This document shows positions 10,302 through 18,792 of a stretch of DNA of 64,000 nt, piece by piece; position 1 is the stretch's first letter; every line of letters starts with the position of its first letter. The translations under genes and the position numbers were made by a program. This DNA comes from JAXMDC01 sp046349035 (lineage in GTDB: Bacteria > Pseudomonadota > Alphaproteobacteria > Rhizobiales > Kaistiaceae). The DNA is taken from contig JAXMDC010000004.1 of assembly GCA_046349035.1 (NCBI GenBank), forward strand, positions 248,001-312,000, in the 5' to 3' direction. The notes beneath the pieces are model-generated. The model did not search any database. It was given only the letters and a program-made list of their open reading frames with translations, and was not told the origin of the DNA.

Positions 10302-10682
10302 TCAACTGCCCGCAACTGGCCCCTCGATCGCGGCAAGGCGGCCCGCCGCCGACTCCAGAGCATCCGCGACTTTGTTAACCCTGTCCGCCCAATCGGCATC
10401 GAGTGACTGCAGACGTCGGAGGACCGCGGCCTCCGCCGATCGCGCGCTCGCTGCTTCCGCCTCCAAGCGTCTGACCGTTGCTTCTGCGTCGCTGAGCGCG
10501 TCGAGCACCTTGAGCGCGGCCATGACCATCAGCCGCTGCTCGCCAACCACTCCGAATTCGCGCCGCAGTCGATCCATGTCCCGGTCGAGCCTCGCCGCCA
10601 GGGCGCTGAGATGGCCCTCCTCGCCGTCATTGCAGCCCATTCGGTAGACCTTGCCGGCGATCGACACGCTGACCTGCGACAC
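10302..10682 (-). CDS. zapA: Cell division protein ZapA
   Basis: ZapA cross-links FtsZ filaments and stabilises the Z-ring. The N-terminal domain is readable: VSVSIAGKVYRMGCNDGEEGHLSALAARLDRDMDRLRREFG, then LMVMAALKVLDALSDAEATVRRLEAE, which begins the C-terminal coiled coil. It starts at a GTG (10682) with GGAGC upstream. At 126 residues it is slightly longer than the E. coli protein, as usual in alphaproteobacteria. The coiled-coil gene just upstream overlaps functionally: the two are separated by only 10 bases and form an operon, followed by the 6S RNA. Confidence 0.93.
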   Translation of the reverse strand: MSQVSVSIAGKVYRMGCNDGEEGHLSALAARLDRDMDRLRREFGVVGEQRLMVMAALKVLDALSDAEATVRRLEAEAASARSAEAAVLRRLQSLDADWADRVNKVADALESAAGRLAAIEGPVAGS

Positions 10683-10692
10683 GCCGCTGCTC

Positions 10693-10986
10693 CTACGAAT
10701 CCGCCTGACGCGCCAAAACGTTACGCACGGTTTCCATGACGGAAATTAGGCGTTTCGCCACCTCGCGATTTACTTCCTCAAGCTTGGCAGCGCGGGCTTC
10801 GGCGGCATCCAGCGACTGTGCCAGCCGCGAGCGGTCGTGGTGAGCACGCTGCAGCTCGGCGTCGCCACTCGCCTGGGTCTGGCGCCTCTCGGCTTGGCGC
10901 TCCACCCTCGATTCGAGCGTACTTACGGCTTCGGCCAAGCGTTTAAGCGCCGCCTCCGCCTGAGTCGGACTCATTTCAGCCTGCAT
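10693..10986 (-). CDS. DUF4164-type coiled-coil protein, ZauP-like partner of ZapA
   Basis: A 97-residue protein that is almost wholly predicted coiled coil: AALKRLAEAVSTLESRVERQAERRQTQ, then LQRAHHDRSRLAQSLDAAEARAAKLEEVNREVAKRLISVMETVRNVLARQ. Alphaproteobacteria commonly encode such a protein directly before zapA. In Caulobacter the operon partner ZauP forms oligomers that work with ZapA to condense the Z-ring. Here only 10 bases separate it from zapA, which supports the same role. The match rests on context and coiled-coil character; there is no catalytic motif. Confidence 0.75.
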   Translation of the reverse strand: MQAEMSPTQAEAALKRLAEAVSTLESRVERQAERRQTQASGDAELQRAHHDRSRLAQSLDAAEARAAKLEEVNREVAKRLISVMETVRNVLARQADS

Positions 10987-11225
10987 CTTCCCGCCAGCGC
11001 CCTCGTCGCCCCCTCAAACGGCAGGCGCCAGCCCCTCGAGCCCCAGCGCGGTCAGACTATTCGGTGGTCCCTACCGGCGCAATGCAGGCGGCGACCGGCC
11101 GGCCCCGTGGCGAATCTTCGCGGGGCTGAACCCTTGATGATGCCTCGCCTTTCGGGCAAATGGCGCTCTGAACCCGCAGCGGGCCGCCCGCTTCTCGCGG
11201 GGCGGAAGAAGAGAAAGGGGATTCC

Positions 11226-12233
11226 ATGGCCCTTCGCGTCGCTATCAACGGCTTCGGCCGCATCGGTCGCAACATTCTGCGCTCTATCGTCGAGACCGGG
11301 CGGCGCGACATTGAAGTTGTCGGGCTCAACGACCTTGGTCCTGTAGAGACCAACGCCCACCTGCTGCGCTACGATTCGGTGCACGGCCGCTATCCCGGCA
11401 CGGTGAAGGTGTCCGGTGACACCATTGACGCGGGGTCGGGCCCGATCAAGGTCACCGCGATCAAGAATCCCGAGGAGCTCCCCTGGCGAGACCTCAAGGT
11501 CGACATCGCCCTGGAATGCACGGGCATCTTCACCAGTAAAGAGAAGGCGTCCGCCCATCTGAAGGCCGGAGCGAAGAAGGTTCTGATTTCGGCTCCCGGC
11601 GACGCCTCCGACCTGACCGTCGTCTACGGCGTGAACCACCAGAAGATCGCCAAGGAGCACGTCGTAGTCTCCAATGCCTCTTGCACAACGAATTGTTTGG
11701 CGCCGGTGGCCATGGTGATGAACAAGGCGATTGGCATCGACAAAGGGTTCATGACGACGATTCACTCCTATACGAACGACCAGCCGTCGCTCGACCAGAT
11801 GCACAAGGACCTCTATCGCGCCCGCGCTGCAGCCCTGTCGATGATCCCAACGTCGACCGGCGCGGCCAAGGCCGTGGGTCTGGTACTGCCTGAGCTGAAG
11901 GGTCGGCTCGATGGCGTTTCCATCCGCGTCCCGACGCCAAATGTCTCGGTCATCGACTTCAAGTTCGTCGCCAAGCGCCCTACGACCGTCGATGAAGTCA
12001 ATGCAGCCGCGAAGGCCGCGGCTGCCGGCGAGTTGAAGGGCGTTCTCGATATCGTGGATGCGCCGTTGGTAAGTCACGACTTCAACCACAGCTCTGCTTC
12101 GGCAAGCTTCGCCCTGGATCAGACCAAGGTAATTGACGGGAATTTGGTGCGCGTGATGGCTTGGTACGACAACGAGTGGGGTTTCTCCTGCCGCATGGTC
12201 GATACCACCCTGGCACTTGGCAAAACGCTCTGA
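11226..12233 (+). CDS. gap: Glyceraldehyde-3-phosphate dehydrogenase, type I
   Basis: This enzyme catalyses the NAD-dependent oxidative phosphorylation of glyceraldehyde-3-phosphate in glycolysis, and the reverse in gluconeogenesis. The protein is 335 residues. The Rossmann start is MALRVAINGFGRIGRNILRSI, the active-site segment SNASCTTNCLAPV puts the nucleophile at Cys153, and WYDNEWGFSCRMVD ends the catalytic domain. The ribosome site AAAGGGGA lies before the ATG. pgk follows five bases after the stop, so the two form an operon. No transketolase gene precedes it, although tkt-gap-pgk is a frequent alphaproteobacterial order. Confidence 0.98.
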   Translation: MALRVAINGFGRIGRNILRSIVETGRRDIEVVGLNDLGPVETNAHLLRYDSVHGRYPGTVKVSGDTIDAGSGPIKVTAIKNPEELPWRDLKVDIALECTGIFTSKEKASAHLKAGAKKVLISAPGDASDLTVVYGVNHQKIAKEHVVVSNASCTTNCLAPVAMVMNKAIGIDKGFMTTIHSYTNDQPSLDQMHKDLYRARAAALSMIPTSTGAAKAVGLVLPELKGRLDGVSIRVPTPNVSVIDFKFVAKRPTTVDEVNAAAKAAAAGELKGVLDIVDAPLVSHDFNHSSASASFALDQTKVIDGNLVRVMAWYDNEWGFSCRMVDTTLALGKTL

Positions 12234-12238
12234 CTGCG

Positions 12239-13438
12239 ATGAGCAAATCCTTCCGCACGCTCGATGACGCCACGCTCGCCGGCAAACGAGTTCTGATCCG
12301 CGTCGATCTCAATGTTCCGGTGAAGGACGGTGTCGTCACGGATTTGACGCGCGTCGAAGCAGTCGCTCCGACCATCGGCGAAGTTGCAGCCAAGAACGGC
12401 AAAGCCATTCTGCTCGCACATTTCGGGCGACCCAAGGGCGGGCCCTCGCCAGAGTTCTCCCTGCAGCCGGTGCGGGCCGCACTGGCGAAGGTGCTGGGGA
12501 GGCCCGTGGCGTTCGCCGCCGACTGCATCGGCCCAGCTGCGGAAGCTGCCGTCAAAGCCATGGCGCCCGGCGATGTCCTTCTCCTCGAGAACACGCGCTT
12601 CCACGGCGAGGAGGAGAAGAATGCGTCCACTTTTGTCGACTCCCTTGCTCGCCTCGGCGACGTTTACGTCAACGACGCCTTCTCGGCCGCGCATCGCGCC
12701 CACGCCTCGACTGAGGGGCTGGCTCACCGACTACCGGCTTACGCTGGACGCTCGCTGGAACAGGAGCTGGACGCCCTCGGCAAAGCGCTCGGTGCGCCGA
12801 AGCGCCCCGTCGTCGCCGTCGTCGGCGGAGCCAAGGTGTCGAGCAAGATCGATCTTCTCGAAAATCTGGTCACGCGGGTCGACACACTGGTGATCGGCGG
12901 TGGCATGGCCAACACCTTCCTCCTTGCCAAGGGGCTGAGGGTCGGGAAATCGTTGGCCGAGCCGGATCTTGCCGCGACCGCTCTAAAAATCCTCGCCGCG
13001 GCCGAGCGGGCGAAGTGTAGCATCCTGCTGCCAGTCGACGCCGTCGTGGCGAAGTCCTTCGCCGCCAACGTGCCGACCGAAACGCATGACGTGGCCCACA
13101 TCCCGGCGGATGGCTTGATCCTGGATGTCGGGCCGAAGTCGGTCGAGGCAATTGTTGCGGCATTCGCCAAGGCCTCGACGGTAGTCTGGAACGGGCCGCT
13201 CGGGGCGTTCGAGATTCCGCCTTTCGATCGGGCCACGGTTGCCGCAGCGAGGGCCGCCGCCGACCAAACCGAGAAGGGTAAGCTGCTCTCGGTAGCCGGG
13301 GGCGGCGATACGGTTGCGGCCCTCAATCAAGCCGGAGTCACCGAGCGTTTTTCCTACGTTTCGACCGCCGGCGGCGCATTTCTGGAGTGGATGGAAGGGA
13401 AGGCCCTGCCGGGCGTGGAGGCGCTTCGGGTGAAATAG
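12239..13438 (+). CDS. pgk: Phosphoglycerate kinase
   Basis: Phosphoglycerate kinase transfers phosphate between 1,3-bisphosphoglycerate and ADP. The open frame reaches back into gap, but the protein begins at the ATG at 12239, MSKSFRTLDDATLAGKRVLIRVDLNVPVKDG, giving the normal 399 residues. Conserved parts are LLAHFGRPKGGPSPEFSL, LLENTRFHGEEEKN, YVNDAFSAAHRAHAST, VVGGAKVSSKIDLL and VAGGGDTVAALNQAG. It is translationally close to gap (5-base gap) and 49 bases before the ThiE-like gene. Confidence 0.98.
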   Translation: MSKSFRTLDDATLAGKRVLIRVDLNVPVKDGVVTDLTRVEAVAPTIGEVAAKNGKAILLAHFGRPKGGPSPEFSLQPVRAALAKVLGRPVAFAADCIGPAAEAAVKAMAPGDVLLLENTRFHGEEEKNASTFVDSLARLGDVYVNDAFSAAHRAHASTEGLAHRLPAYAGRSLEQELDALGKALGAPKRPVVAVVGGAKVSSKIDLLENLVTRVDTLVIGGGMANTFLLAKGLRVGKSLAEPDLAATALKILAAAERAKCSILLPVDAVVAKSFAANVPTETHDVAHIPADGLILDVGPKSVEAIVAAFAKASTVVWNGPLGAFEIPPFDRATVAAARAAADQTEKGKLLSVAGGGDTVAALNQAGVTERFSYVSTAGGAFLEWMEGKALPGVEALRVK

Positions 13439-13487
13439 CTCGCCCGGGCCTTCCACCGGTCTCGCGGCCACCCTATCCTTCCGCGTC

Positions 13488-14150
13488 ATGACGGCAAATG
13501 CACGCCGGACGGCACCCCCCTGCCGCCTGTGCCTGATCGCTCCCGCACCGATCGATCCACTGGTCTTCGCACCACAGCTCGAGGCCGCTCTCGACGCTGG
13601 CGACGTGGCCTGCCTGATCCTACCGCAGGCCGGATCGCCCGCGGCCATGCAGCGAGTGGCTGAGATCGTGGTACCGATCGCCCAGACACGAGGCGTGGCA
13701 ACCCTGATCGCCGACGATACACGTGTCGCCGCACGCACCCGCGCCGACGGTGTTCATATCGAACGCGGCATCGACGACGTGCGGTCGGCGATTGAATCGT
13801 TTCATCCAGATCGCATCGTCGGTGTTGGAGGCGTTTACTCTCGGCACGACGCGATGTTGGCTGGCGAGCGGGGACCGGACTACGTGCTCTTCGGGCGGCT
13901 CGGCGGCGACGATCAAGACCGGATTCCCGAGGCGATGCTCGACCTGGCCACCTGGTGGTGCGAGATCGTCGAGGTGCCGGCGATGGTGATGGGCAGCCGG
14001 CTTCTTGCCTCGGCGCCCGCCGCAGCGGCCACCGGCGCCGAGTTCGTCGCACTCGGACGGGCGGTCTGGGGCGACCCTCGGGGCGCGGCCTACGCTATTG
14101 CCGAGGCGAACCGCCTTCTCCTCCGGCCGGTCGAGGTCCCGCTGCCGTGA
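13488..14150 (+). CDS. Thiamine phosphate synthase-like protein
   Basis: A 220-residue TIM-barrel protein of the ThiE/TenI superfamily. It reads CRLCLIAPAPIDPLVFAPQLEAALDAGDVACLIL, then VATLIADDTRVAARTRADGVHIE, then PDYVLFGRLGGDD. The pattern ADGVHI matches the GADGVHLG strand of ThiE, but the pyrophosphate-binding loop and the C-terminal GGI phosphate loop of true thiamine phosphate synthases are not evident. Alphaproteobacteria often encode such a divergent protein beside gap/pgk/fba genes. It may not make thiamine phosphate. The downstream Sel1 gene starts inside its stop codon (GTGA overlap), so the two are translationally coupled. Confidence 0.65.
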   Translation: MTANARRTAPPCRLCLIAPAPIDPLVFAPQLEAALDAGDVACLILPQAGSPAAMQRVAEIVVPIAQTRGVATLIADDTRVAARTRADGVHIERGIDDVRSAIESFHPDRIVGVGGVYSRHDAMLAGERGPDYVLFGRLGGDDQDRIPEAMLDLATWWCEIVEVPAMVMGSRLLASAPAAAATGAEFVALGRAVWGDPRGAAYAIAEANRLLLRPVEVPLP

Positions 14151-15130
14151 CCCGCCCCCCATTACCCTTGATCGCGGTGGTGCTGGCCATTGCCGTTGCC
14201 CTCGGCGTGGCGGCGATCGTCAACGCCAACAAAACATCGGATCAGCTTGCCGGCCGCGGAACTGTCGGCGCGGGCCCGTCGCAAGGTCTGCCGCCTGCGC
14301 AGTCCGTCGACCTTGCCTATGGCGCATTCCAGCGCGGCTACTATTTGACCGCGTTTGCCCAAGCCATTCCTCGCGCCGAGAAGGGCGACCGCGCTGCTCA
14401 GACCCTTCTCGGACTCCTCTATGCATCCGGCCTGGGTATTGCGCAGGACTACAAGGCTGCCGCCGGCTGGTACGCTCTCGCGGCGACCGCCGGCGACCGC
14501 GAGGCCCAATTCGCCCTCGGCACTCTTTATCGGGAGGGTAACGGCGTCGCCCGGGATCCTGGCAAGGCCGCGGACAGCTTCGAAAAGGCGGCGGAGGCCG
14601 GTCAGGGCGAGGCGGCACTCGCTCTCGCTCAGCTCTATCTCGCCGGCGAGGGGCGCGCGACCGACGAGGAGAAGGCCGCATCCCTGATGAGCCGGGCGAT
14701 CAGTCTCGGCAATGTCGACGCCATGGCCGCCCTCGCCGAACTCTATGATACCGGCCGCGGCGTGCCGCTCGACCGATCTGTCGCCACGCGATGGTTCAAG
14801 ACCGCGGCGGACAAGGGCCTGGTCTCGGCGCAAGTTGAATTCGCCATCCGGCTCGCAAACGGCATCGGCATCGCCAAGGACGAGAAGCGAGCAGCGCAGT
14901 GGTTTCGCACGGCATCCGAGTCGGGCAGCGTGCAGGCACAGACGCGCCTGGCCCGCTTGTATGCGGTCGGCCTCGGTCTTGATGCGGACCCGGTCGAAGC
15001 TGCCAAGTGGTATCTTCTGGCACGGTCGAACGGCGGCACCGACCCGTGGTTGGACGACTTCGTCAATCGCATGCCGGAGGAGAAGCGGATTGCCGCGCGC
15101 GATGCCGCGCAGCGCTGGCCGATGCCGTAG
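14147..15130 (+). CDS. Membrane-anchored Sel1-repeat protein
   Basis: A 327-residue protein with an N-terminal hydrophobic segment (PLPLIAVVLAIAVALGVAAIV, likely a signal anchor) followed by at least six Sel1-like repeats. Examples are LLGLLYASGLGIAQDYKAAAGWYALAATAGDREAQ, LGTLYREGNGVARDPGKAADSF and LARLYAVGLGLDADPVEAAKWYLLA. Sel1 repeats are helical pairs used as protein-interaction scaffolds. The start is a GTG that overlaps the stop of the ThiE-like gene by four bases. A longer open frame upstream is a shadow of that gene. The partner is unknown. The location outside the cytoplasmic membrane is inferred from the anchor. Confidence 0.82.
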   Translation: MTRPPLPLIAVVLAIAVALGVAAIVNANKTSDQLAGRGTVGAGPSQGLPPAQSVDLAYGAFQRGYYLTAFAQAIPRAEKGDRAAQTLLGLLYASGLGIAQDYKAAAGWYALAATAGDREAQFALGTLYREGNGVARDPGKAADSFEKAAEAGQGEAALALAQLYLAGEGRATDEEKAASLMSRAISLGNVDAMAALAELYDTGRGVPLDRSVATRWFKTAADKGLVSAQVEFAIRLANGIGIAKDEKRAAQWFRTASESGSVQAQTRLARLYAVGLGLDADPVEAAKWYLLARSNGGTDPWLDDFVNRMPEEKRIAARDAAQRWPMP

Positions 15131-15193
15131 TGTTGTGGTTATTGACCGGCGAGCGAACGAGTCGACGCCGCATATTGAGAGCTGAGGTCCCGA

Positions 15194-15994
15194 TTGGCTC
15201 GCACTGCCCTTCTGAACGTCATGATGGCCGCCGCCACCAAGGCCGGCCGGACCCTGGTTCGCGATTTTGGCGAGGTCGAGAATCTTCAAGTCTCGGTCAA
15301 GGGGCCGGCCAACTACGTCTCGGCAGCCGATCGGCGCGCCGAAGAGACCTTGATTGCCGAACTCAACCGGGCGCGGCCGGGCTATGGATTCCTGACCGAG
15401 GAACAAGGCGAGATCCCCGGGACCGATGCCAGCCACCGGTGGATCATTGACCCGCTCGACGGGACCACCAACTTCCTGCATGGCATCCCGATCTTCGCCA
15501 TTTCCATCGCTCTGGAGCGCCAAGGAGAAATTGTCGCTGGGGTGGTCTACAATCCCGTCATGAATGAGTCCTTCACCGCCGAACGGGGCGGAGGCACCTA
15601 CTTCAACGACCGCCGCGTACGCGTTGCGGCGCGAAGCCGTCTCGCAGACTGTGTGGTGGCAACCGGTATCCCACACCTCGGGCGTGGACCGCACGACGAG
15701 TATCTGGCGGAACTCCGCGAGGTCATGAAGGACGCCTCGGGTGTGCGTCGGTGCGGCTCGGCCGCGCTGGACCTTGCCTGGCTCGCCAGCGGGCGTTTCG
15801 ATGCTTTCTGGGAGCACGAACTGCTCCCCTGGGACATGGCGGCCGGCCTCATTTTGGTCGCCGAAGCCGGCGGTATCGTCACCGACCGGCACGGACGGTC
15901 TGATATGCTGAGCAAAGGCTCGGTCGTAGCGGGCAACCCACAGATCCATCGCCTGCTTATGGCCGCGCTTGAAAAAGCCAGGATTGCGGCGTGA
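15194..15994 (+). CDS. suhB: Inositol monophosphatase family protein (SuhB-like)
   Basis: A 266-residue Mg-dependent phosphatase. The metal-binding signature appears as FLTEEQGEI followed by WIIDPLDGTTNFLHGIPIFAISIAL. The second signature is WEHELLPWDMAAGLILVAEAGGIVTD. The start is a TTG (15194) giving MARTALLNVMMAAATKAGRTLVRDFGEVE. SuhB-type enzymes hydrolyse inositol phosphates, and in E. coli the protein also acts in rRNA antitermination. The gene is followed 55 bases later by the MotA-like gene, on the same strand. A second, more divergent member (hisN-like) lies at 50.7 kb. Confidence 0.93.
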   Translation: MARTALLNVMMAAATKAGRTLVRDFGEVENLQVSVKGPANYVSAADRRAEETLIAELNRARPGYGFLTEEQGEIPGTDASHRWIIDPLDGTTNFLHGIPIFAISIALERQGEIVAGVVYNPVMNESFTAERGGGTYFNDRRVRVAARSRLADCVVATGIPHLGRGPHDEYLAELREVMKDASGVRRCGSAALDLAWLASGRFDAFWEHELLPWDMAAGLILVAEAGGIVTDRHGRSDMLSKGSVVAGNPQIHRLLMAALEKARIAA

Positions 15995-16049
15995 GAAGGG
16001 GGACTCGCCCGACGAATGGCCTAAGGGGAGGCTTCTTGCCGCGCCAGAC

Positions 16050-17105
16050 ATGAACGCACGCGAAAAAGGCTTCGGTGTCCTCCGGTCGCGCTACCGCGAG
16101 TACGATCCTTATAAGCTGGCCAGTCCGCAGGTTTACCTGTGGCGCATGTCGATCTTTCTGATCATTGCCGCCTTCCTCGCGTTGATCCTCAAGGACGCAG
16201 TGACCGGCGCGTTCCGCGCCAATCCCGGTCTCAATGGTGTGATCCTCGCCGTGCTGCTCGTCGGCATCCTGCTGGCGTTCCGACAAGTCATCCGTCTTTT
16301 CCCTGAGGTCCACTGGGTCAACACGTTTCGCATCGCCGAACCAGGCGTCGAGGTTGACCGGCCGCCGGTTCTTCTTGCGCCGATGGCGACACTTCTCGGC
16401 GACCGCATTGGCCGAATGGCAATATCGACTCAGACGATGCGCTCCCTGCTCGACTCCATATTGATGCGGCTCGACGAGGATCGCGACATCTCGCGCTATC
16501 TTACAGGGCTGCTTGTCTTCCTGGGACTGCTCGGGACGTTCTGGGGCTTGTTGCAGACCGTTCGTTCCGTCGGCACGACGATAGAGACGCTTAACATCGA
16601 CTCGGGGCAGGCCAACCTGATTTTTAGCAGCCTCAAGGAGGGCTTGGCGGCCCCACTTCAGGGTATGGGTACAGCCTTTTCATCCTCCCTCTTCGGTCTG
16701 GCCGGCTCACTCATCTTGGGCTTTCTCGACCTCCAGGCCGGGCAGGCGCAGAACATGTTTTACAACGACCTTGAGGACTGGCTCTCGACGGTGACAGACC
16801 TCGATCCGGCAGCTCTCGAGGCCGATGGCGGGACCACCGCCGAGGACCTCCGCGTGGCGATCGAGCGCCTGTCGCGCTCCATCCAGGAGGGTGGGTCTCC
16901 GGGCGGGGCCGGTGCCGGGACGACGCAACGCGCGACGTCGGCCATGGCCAACTTGGCCGAGGGTATACAGGGTTTGGTCCAGCACATGCGCGGCGAGCAG
17001 CAGATCGTCCGCAGTTGGGTCGAGAGTCAGGCCGGCCAGCAGAAGGAAATTCAGGACCTGCTCAAGGTGATCGCTCGGGCTCTGCAAGCCCCAGCTGGAG
17101 AGTAG
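16050..17105 (+). CDS. MotA/TolQ/ExbB-like proton-channel protein
   Basis: A 351-residue inner-membrane protein with four likely membrane helices: near residues 33-52 (MSIFLIIAAFLALIL), 64-83 (NGVILAVLLVGILLAF), about 150-170 (YLTGLLVFLGLLGTFWGLLQTV) and about 205-230 (GMGTAFSSSLFGLAGSLILGFL). The last two match the MotA/TolQ/ExbB channel domain. The C-terminal 110 residues are cytoplasmic, Gln/Gly-rich and partly helical. The ATG at 16050 was chosen because the longer upstream frame has no recognisable residues. The next gene, starting seven bases later, encodes its OmpA/MotB-like partner. It is not in a flagellar or Tol operon, and its own function is unknown. Confidence 0.85.
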   Translation: MNAREKGFGVLRSRYREYDPYKLASPQVYLWRMSIFLIIAAFLALILKDAVTGAFRANPGLNGVILAVLLVGILLAFRQVIRLFPEVHWVNTFRIAEPGVEVDRPPVLLAPMATLLGDRIGRMAISTQTMRSLLDSILMRLDEDRDISRYLTGLLVFLGLLGTFWGLLQTVRSVGTTIETLNIDSGQANLIFSSLKEGLAAPLQGMGTAFSSSLFGLAGSLILGFLDLQAGQAQNMFYNDLEDWLSTVTDLDPAALEADGGTTAEDLRVAIERLSRSIQEGGSPGGAGAGTTQRATSAMANLAEGIQGLVQHMRGEQQIVRSWVESQAGQQKEIQDLLKVIARALQAPAGE

Positions 17106-17111
17106 GCGGCA

Positions 17112-18140
17112 ATGGCGGCGATCGCACGACGGCGACGGGCGGCACGGCCCGAATATTGGCCGGCCTTTGTCGACGTGCTTACCAATCTTCTGCTCGTCTT
17201 CATCTTCCTCTTGTCGCTCTTCACGCTCACCCAGTTCTTCCTGAATCGCGAAATCACCGGCAAGGACACGCTGCTGGATCGCCTGCAAGGGCAGATCGCC
17301 CAGCTCAACGACCTCCTCGCGCTTGAGAGGGCCAAATCCCAGGAGAGCCTGGATACTATTGCGACACTGGAAGCGAGTCTGTCGGCTATTCAAGCTGATC
17401 GTACACGGCTGAACGCGCAACTCGCGACGGCCCGCTCGGGTGCGCAAAACACCGGGGAGCAGATCGCCACGCTAACCGATCAGCTCAACACCCAACGCCA
17501 GGCCAATCAGCGGGCGCTCTCACAGGTCGAGTTGCTTAATCAGCAGCTTGCCGCTCTTCGGCAGCAAATTGCCGCCCTCGAGTTGGCTCTCCAAGCTTCC
17601 GAGGCGCGCGACCGCGAAAGCCAGGTGCGTATCGCCGACCTCGGCTCGCGCTTGAACATCGCCCTTGCCGAGAGGGTCCAGGAGCTGGAGCGCTACCGCT
17701 CCGACTTCTTCGGCCGGCTGCGCCAGATCATCGGCGACCGACCGGGGATACAGATCGTCGGCGACCGCTTCGTGTTCCAGTCCGAAGTGCTCTTTCCGTC
17801 GGGCTCTGATCAGATTAACGACAACGCCAAGAGCTCGCTGGATGCCCTTGCTGCGGCTGTGTTGGCTATTCAGCAGGAAATCCCCAAGGACATCTCCTGG
17901 GTGCTCCGGGTCGACGGGCATACCGACCGCCGGCCGATCGTCAGCGCGCGCTTCCGCTCAAACTGGGAGCTCTCGGCCGCCCGAGCGATCTCGGTGGTGC
18001 GCTATCTTGCCGACCGCGGCGTTTCGCCGAGAAATCTCCTGGCCGCTGGCTTCGGTGAGTTCCAGCCGGTGGACAACGGAGATACCGAGGATGCCTTCTC
18101 GCGCAACAGGCGCATCGAGCTTAAGCTGACCGAGCGGTAA
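17112..18140 (+). CDS. OmpA/MotB-like peptidoglycan-binding motor partner
   Basis: A 342-residue protein with one N-terminal helix, PAFVDVLTNLLLVFIFLLSLF. Asp21 lies at its cytoplasmic end, in the place of the proton-carrying Asp of MotB, TolR and ExbD. A long coiled coil (about residues 45-200) follows, then an OmpA-like domain: FQSEVLFPSGSDQINDNAKSSLDALA, VDGHTDRRPI and LSAARAISVVRYLADRGV. It is seven bases downstream of the MotA-like gene. Together they would form an ion-driven machine anchored in peptidoglycan. The long coiled coil recalls ZorB/MotB relatives, but no defence genes are nearby. Confidence 0.86.
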   Translation: MAAIARRRRAARPEYWPAFVDVLTNLLLVFIFLLSLFTLTQFFLNREITGKDTLLDRLQGQIAQLNDLLALERAKSQESLDTIATLEASLSAIQADRTRLNAQLATARSGAQNTGEQIATLTDQLNTQRQANQRALSQVELLNQQLAALRQQIAALELALQASEARDRESQVRIADLGSRLNIALAERVQELERYRSDFFGRLRQIIGDRPGIQIVGDRFVFQSEVLFPSGSDQINDNAKSSLDALAAAVLAIQQEIPKDISWVLRVDGHTDRRPIVSARFRSNWELSAARAISVVRYLADRGVSPRNLLAAGFGEFQPVDNGDTEDAFSRNRRIELKLTER

Positions 18141-18187
18141 GACGGTAGATCCCGTCGACCGCAGTCGTTCTCGCGAAAAGGTGGCGA

Positions 18188-18487
18188 ATGGCGGCAAGCA
18201 AGGCGGACGAGGCGTTCGGCAAGATACTAGCCTCGGTCGGGGTCTGCCTCTTTGCGATAGGGGTGGCGGTCTTTGGGTTTCAGATCTTCCAATGGCTTCG
18301 CGAGGGTAGTTGGACCTACATCGACGTCGGAGACGCTTGGAAGTGGATAGGGTTGGGCGGTCCGACGGTTCGCGCTGCAGGAGCGGAGCGGATACTGGCC
18401 TGGGTACTTGCCGCCCCCTTTGCCGGCGCCGCCGCCATTATTGGCGGGCTTTGTATTTGGCTCGGGCTTGCCATTGTTGAGCGCTAG
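18188..18487 (+). CDS. Small two-helix membrane protein, unknown function
   Basis: A 99-residue protein with two predicted membrane helices: ILASVGVCLFAIGVAVFGFQIFQWL near the N-terminus and ILAWVLAAPFAGAAAIIGGLCIWLGLAIV near the C-terminus. They are joined by a short, Trp-rich hydrophilic loop (REGSWTYIDVGDAWKWIGLGGPTV). It begins 48 bases after the OmpA/MotB-like gene and precedes rpmE, all on the + strand. I do not recognise a named family. Its position suggests an accessory of the motor pair or an independent small membrane protein. Confidence 0.7.
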   Translation: MAASKADEAFGKILASVGVCLFAIGVAVFGFQIFQWLREGSWTYIDVGDAWKWIGLGGPTVRAAGAERILAWVLAAPFAGAAAIIGGLCIWLGLAIVER

Positions 18488-18564
18488 CCGCGCTTGTGGC
18501 CTCGAACTCCTTCGTCTATAGGCTCGCGCCAGCTTATTGTTCAAAGTCTCGCGCGAGGAGCGCC

Positions 18565-18792
18565 ATGAAGAAAGACATCCACCCCGACTACCACATGATC
18601 AAGGTCGTCATGACCGACGGCACGACCTATGAAACCCGGTCGACCTGGGGCGAAGCCGGCCAGACGCTTAACCTTGACATTGATCCGAAGACCCACCCGG
18701 CTTGGACCGGCGGCAGTCAACACCTCATAGACCGCGGCGGTCGCCTGTCGCGCTTCAAATCGAAGTTCAAGGGGCTGGTGAAGGGCGGCTAA
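18565..18792 (+). CDS. rpmE: 50S ribosomal protein L31
   Basis: A 75-residue L31: MKKDIHPDYHMIKVVMTDGTTYETRSTWG, then LDIDPKTHPAWTGGSQHLIDRGGRLSRFKSKF. It lacks the four zinc-binding cysteines of the C-plus form, so it is a zinc-independent L31, as is usual in this class. The true start is the ATG at 18565, preceded by GCGAGGAG. An upstream extension in frame has no homology. It converges on rcdA, with the stop codons overlapping. Confidence 0.96.
   Translation: MKKDIHPDYHMIKVVMTDGTTYETRSTWGEAGQTLNLDIDPKTHPAWTGGSQHLIDRGGRLSRFKSKFKGLVKGG

Noticed and set aside
11052..12089. A 345-residue open frame antisense to gap
   Set aside because: It overlaps gap completely, is a composition shadow and shows no domain.
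14162..16051. A 629-residue open frame antisense to the Sel1 and suhB genes
   Set aside because: It covers two clear genes on the opposite strand and its residues match no family.
16050..18140. A Zorya-like defence system (ZorA/ZorB)
   Set aside because: The two proteins have the MotA-like and MotB/OmpA-like plan, but no helicase or nuclease (ZorC/ZorD/ZorE) gene follows. The neighbours are rpmE and suhB, which are ordinary housekeeping genes.
18565..18792. Cysteine-free L31 and L36 as a sign of zinc-limitation paralogues
   Set aside because: Both forms are the usual ones in alphaproteobacteria and no second copy with cysteines is seen in the window, so it is not an unusual finding by itself.
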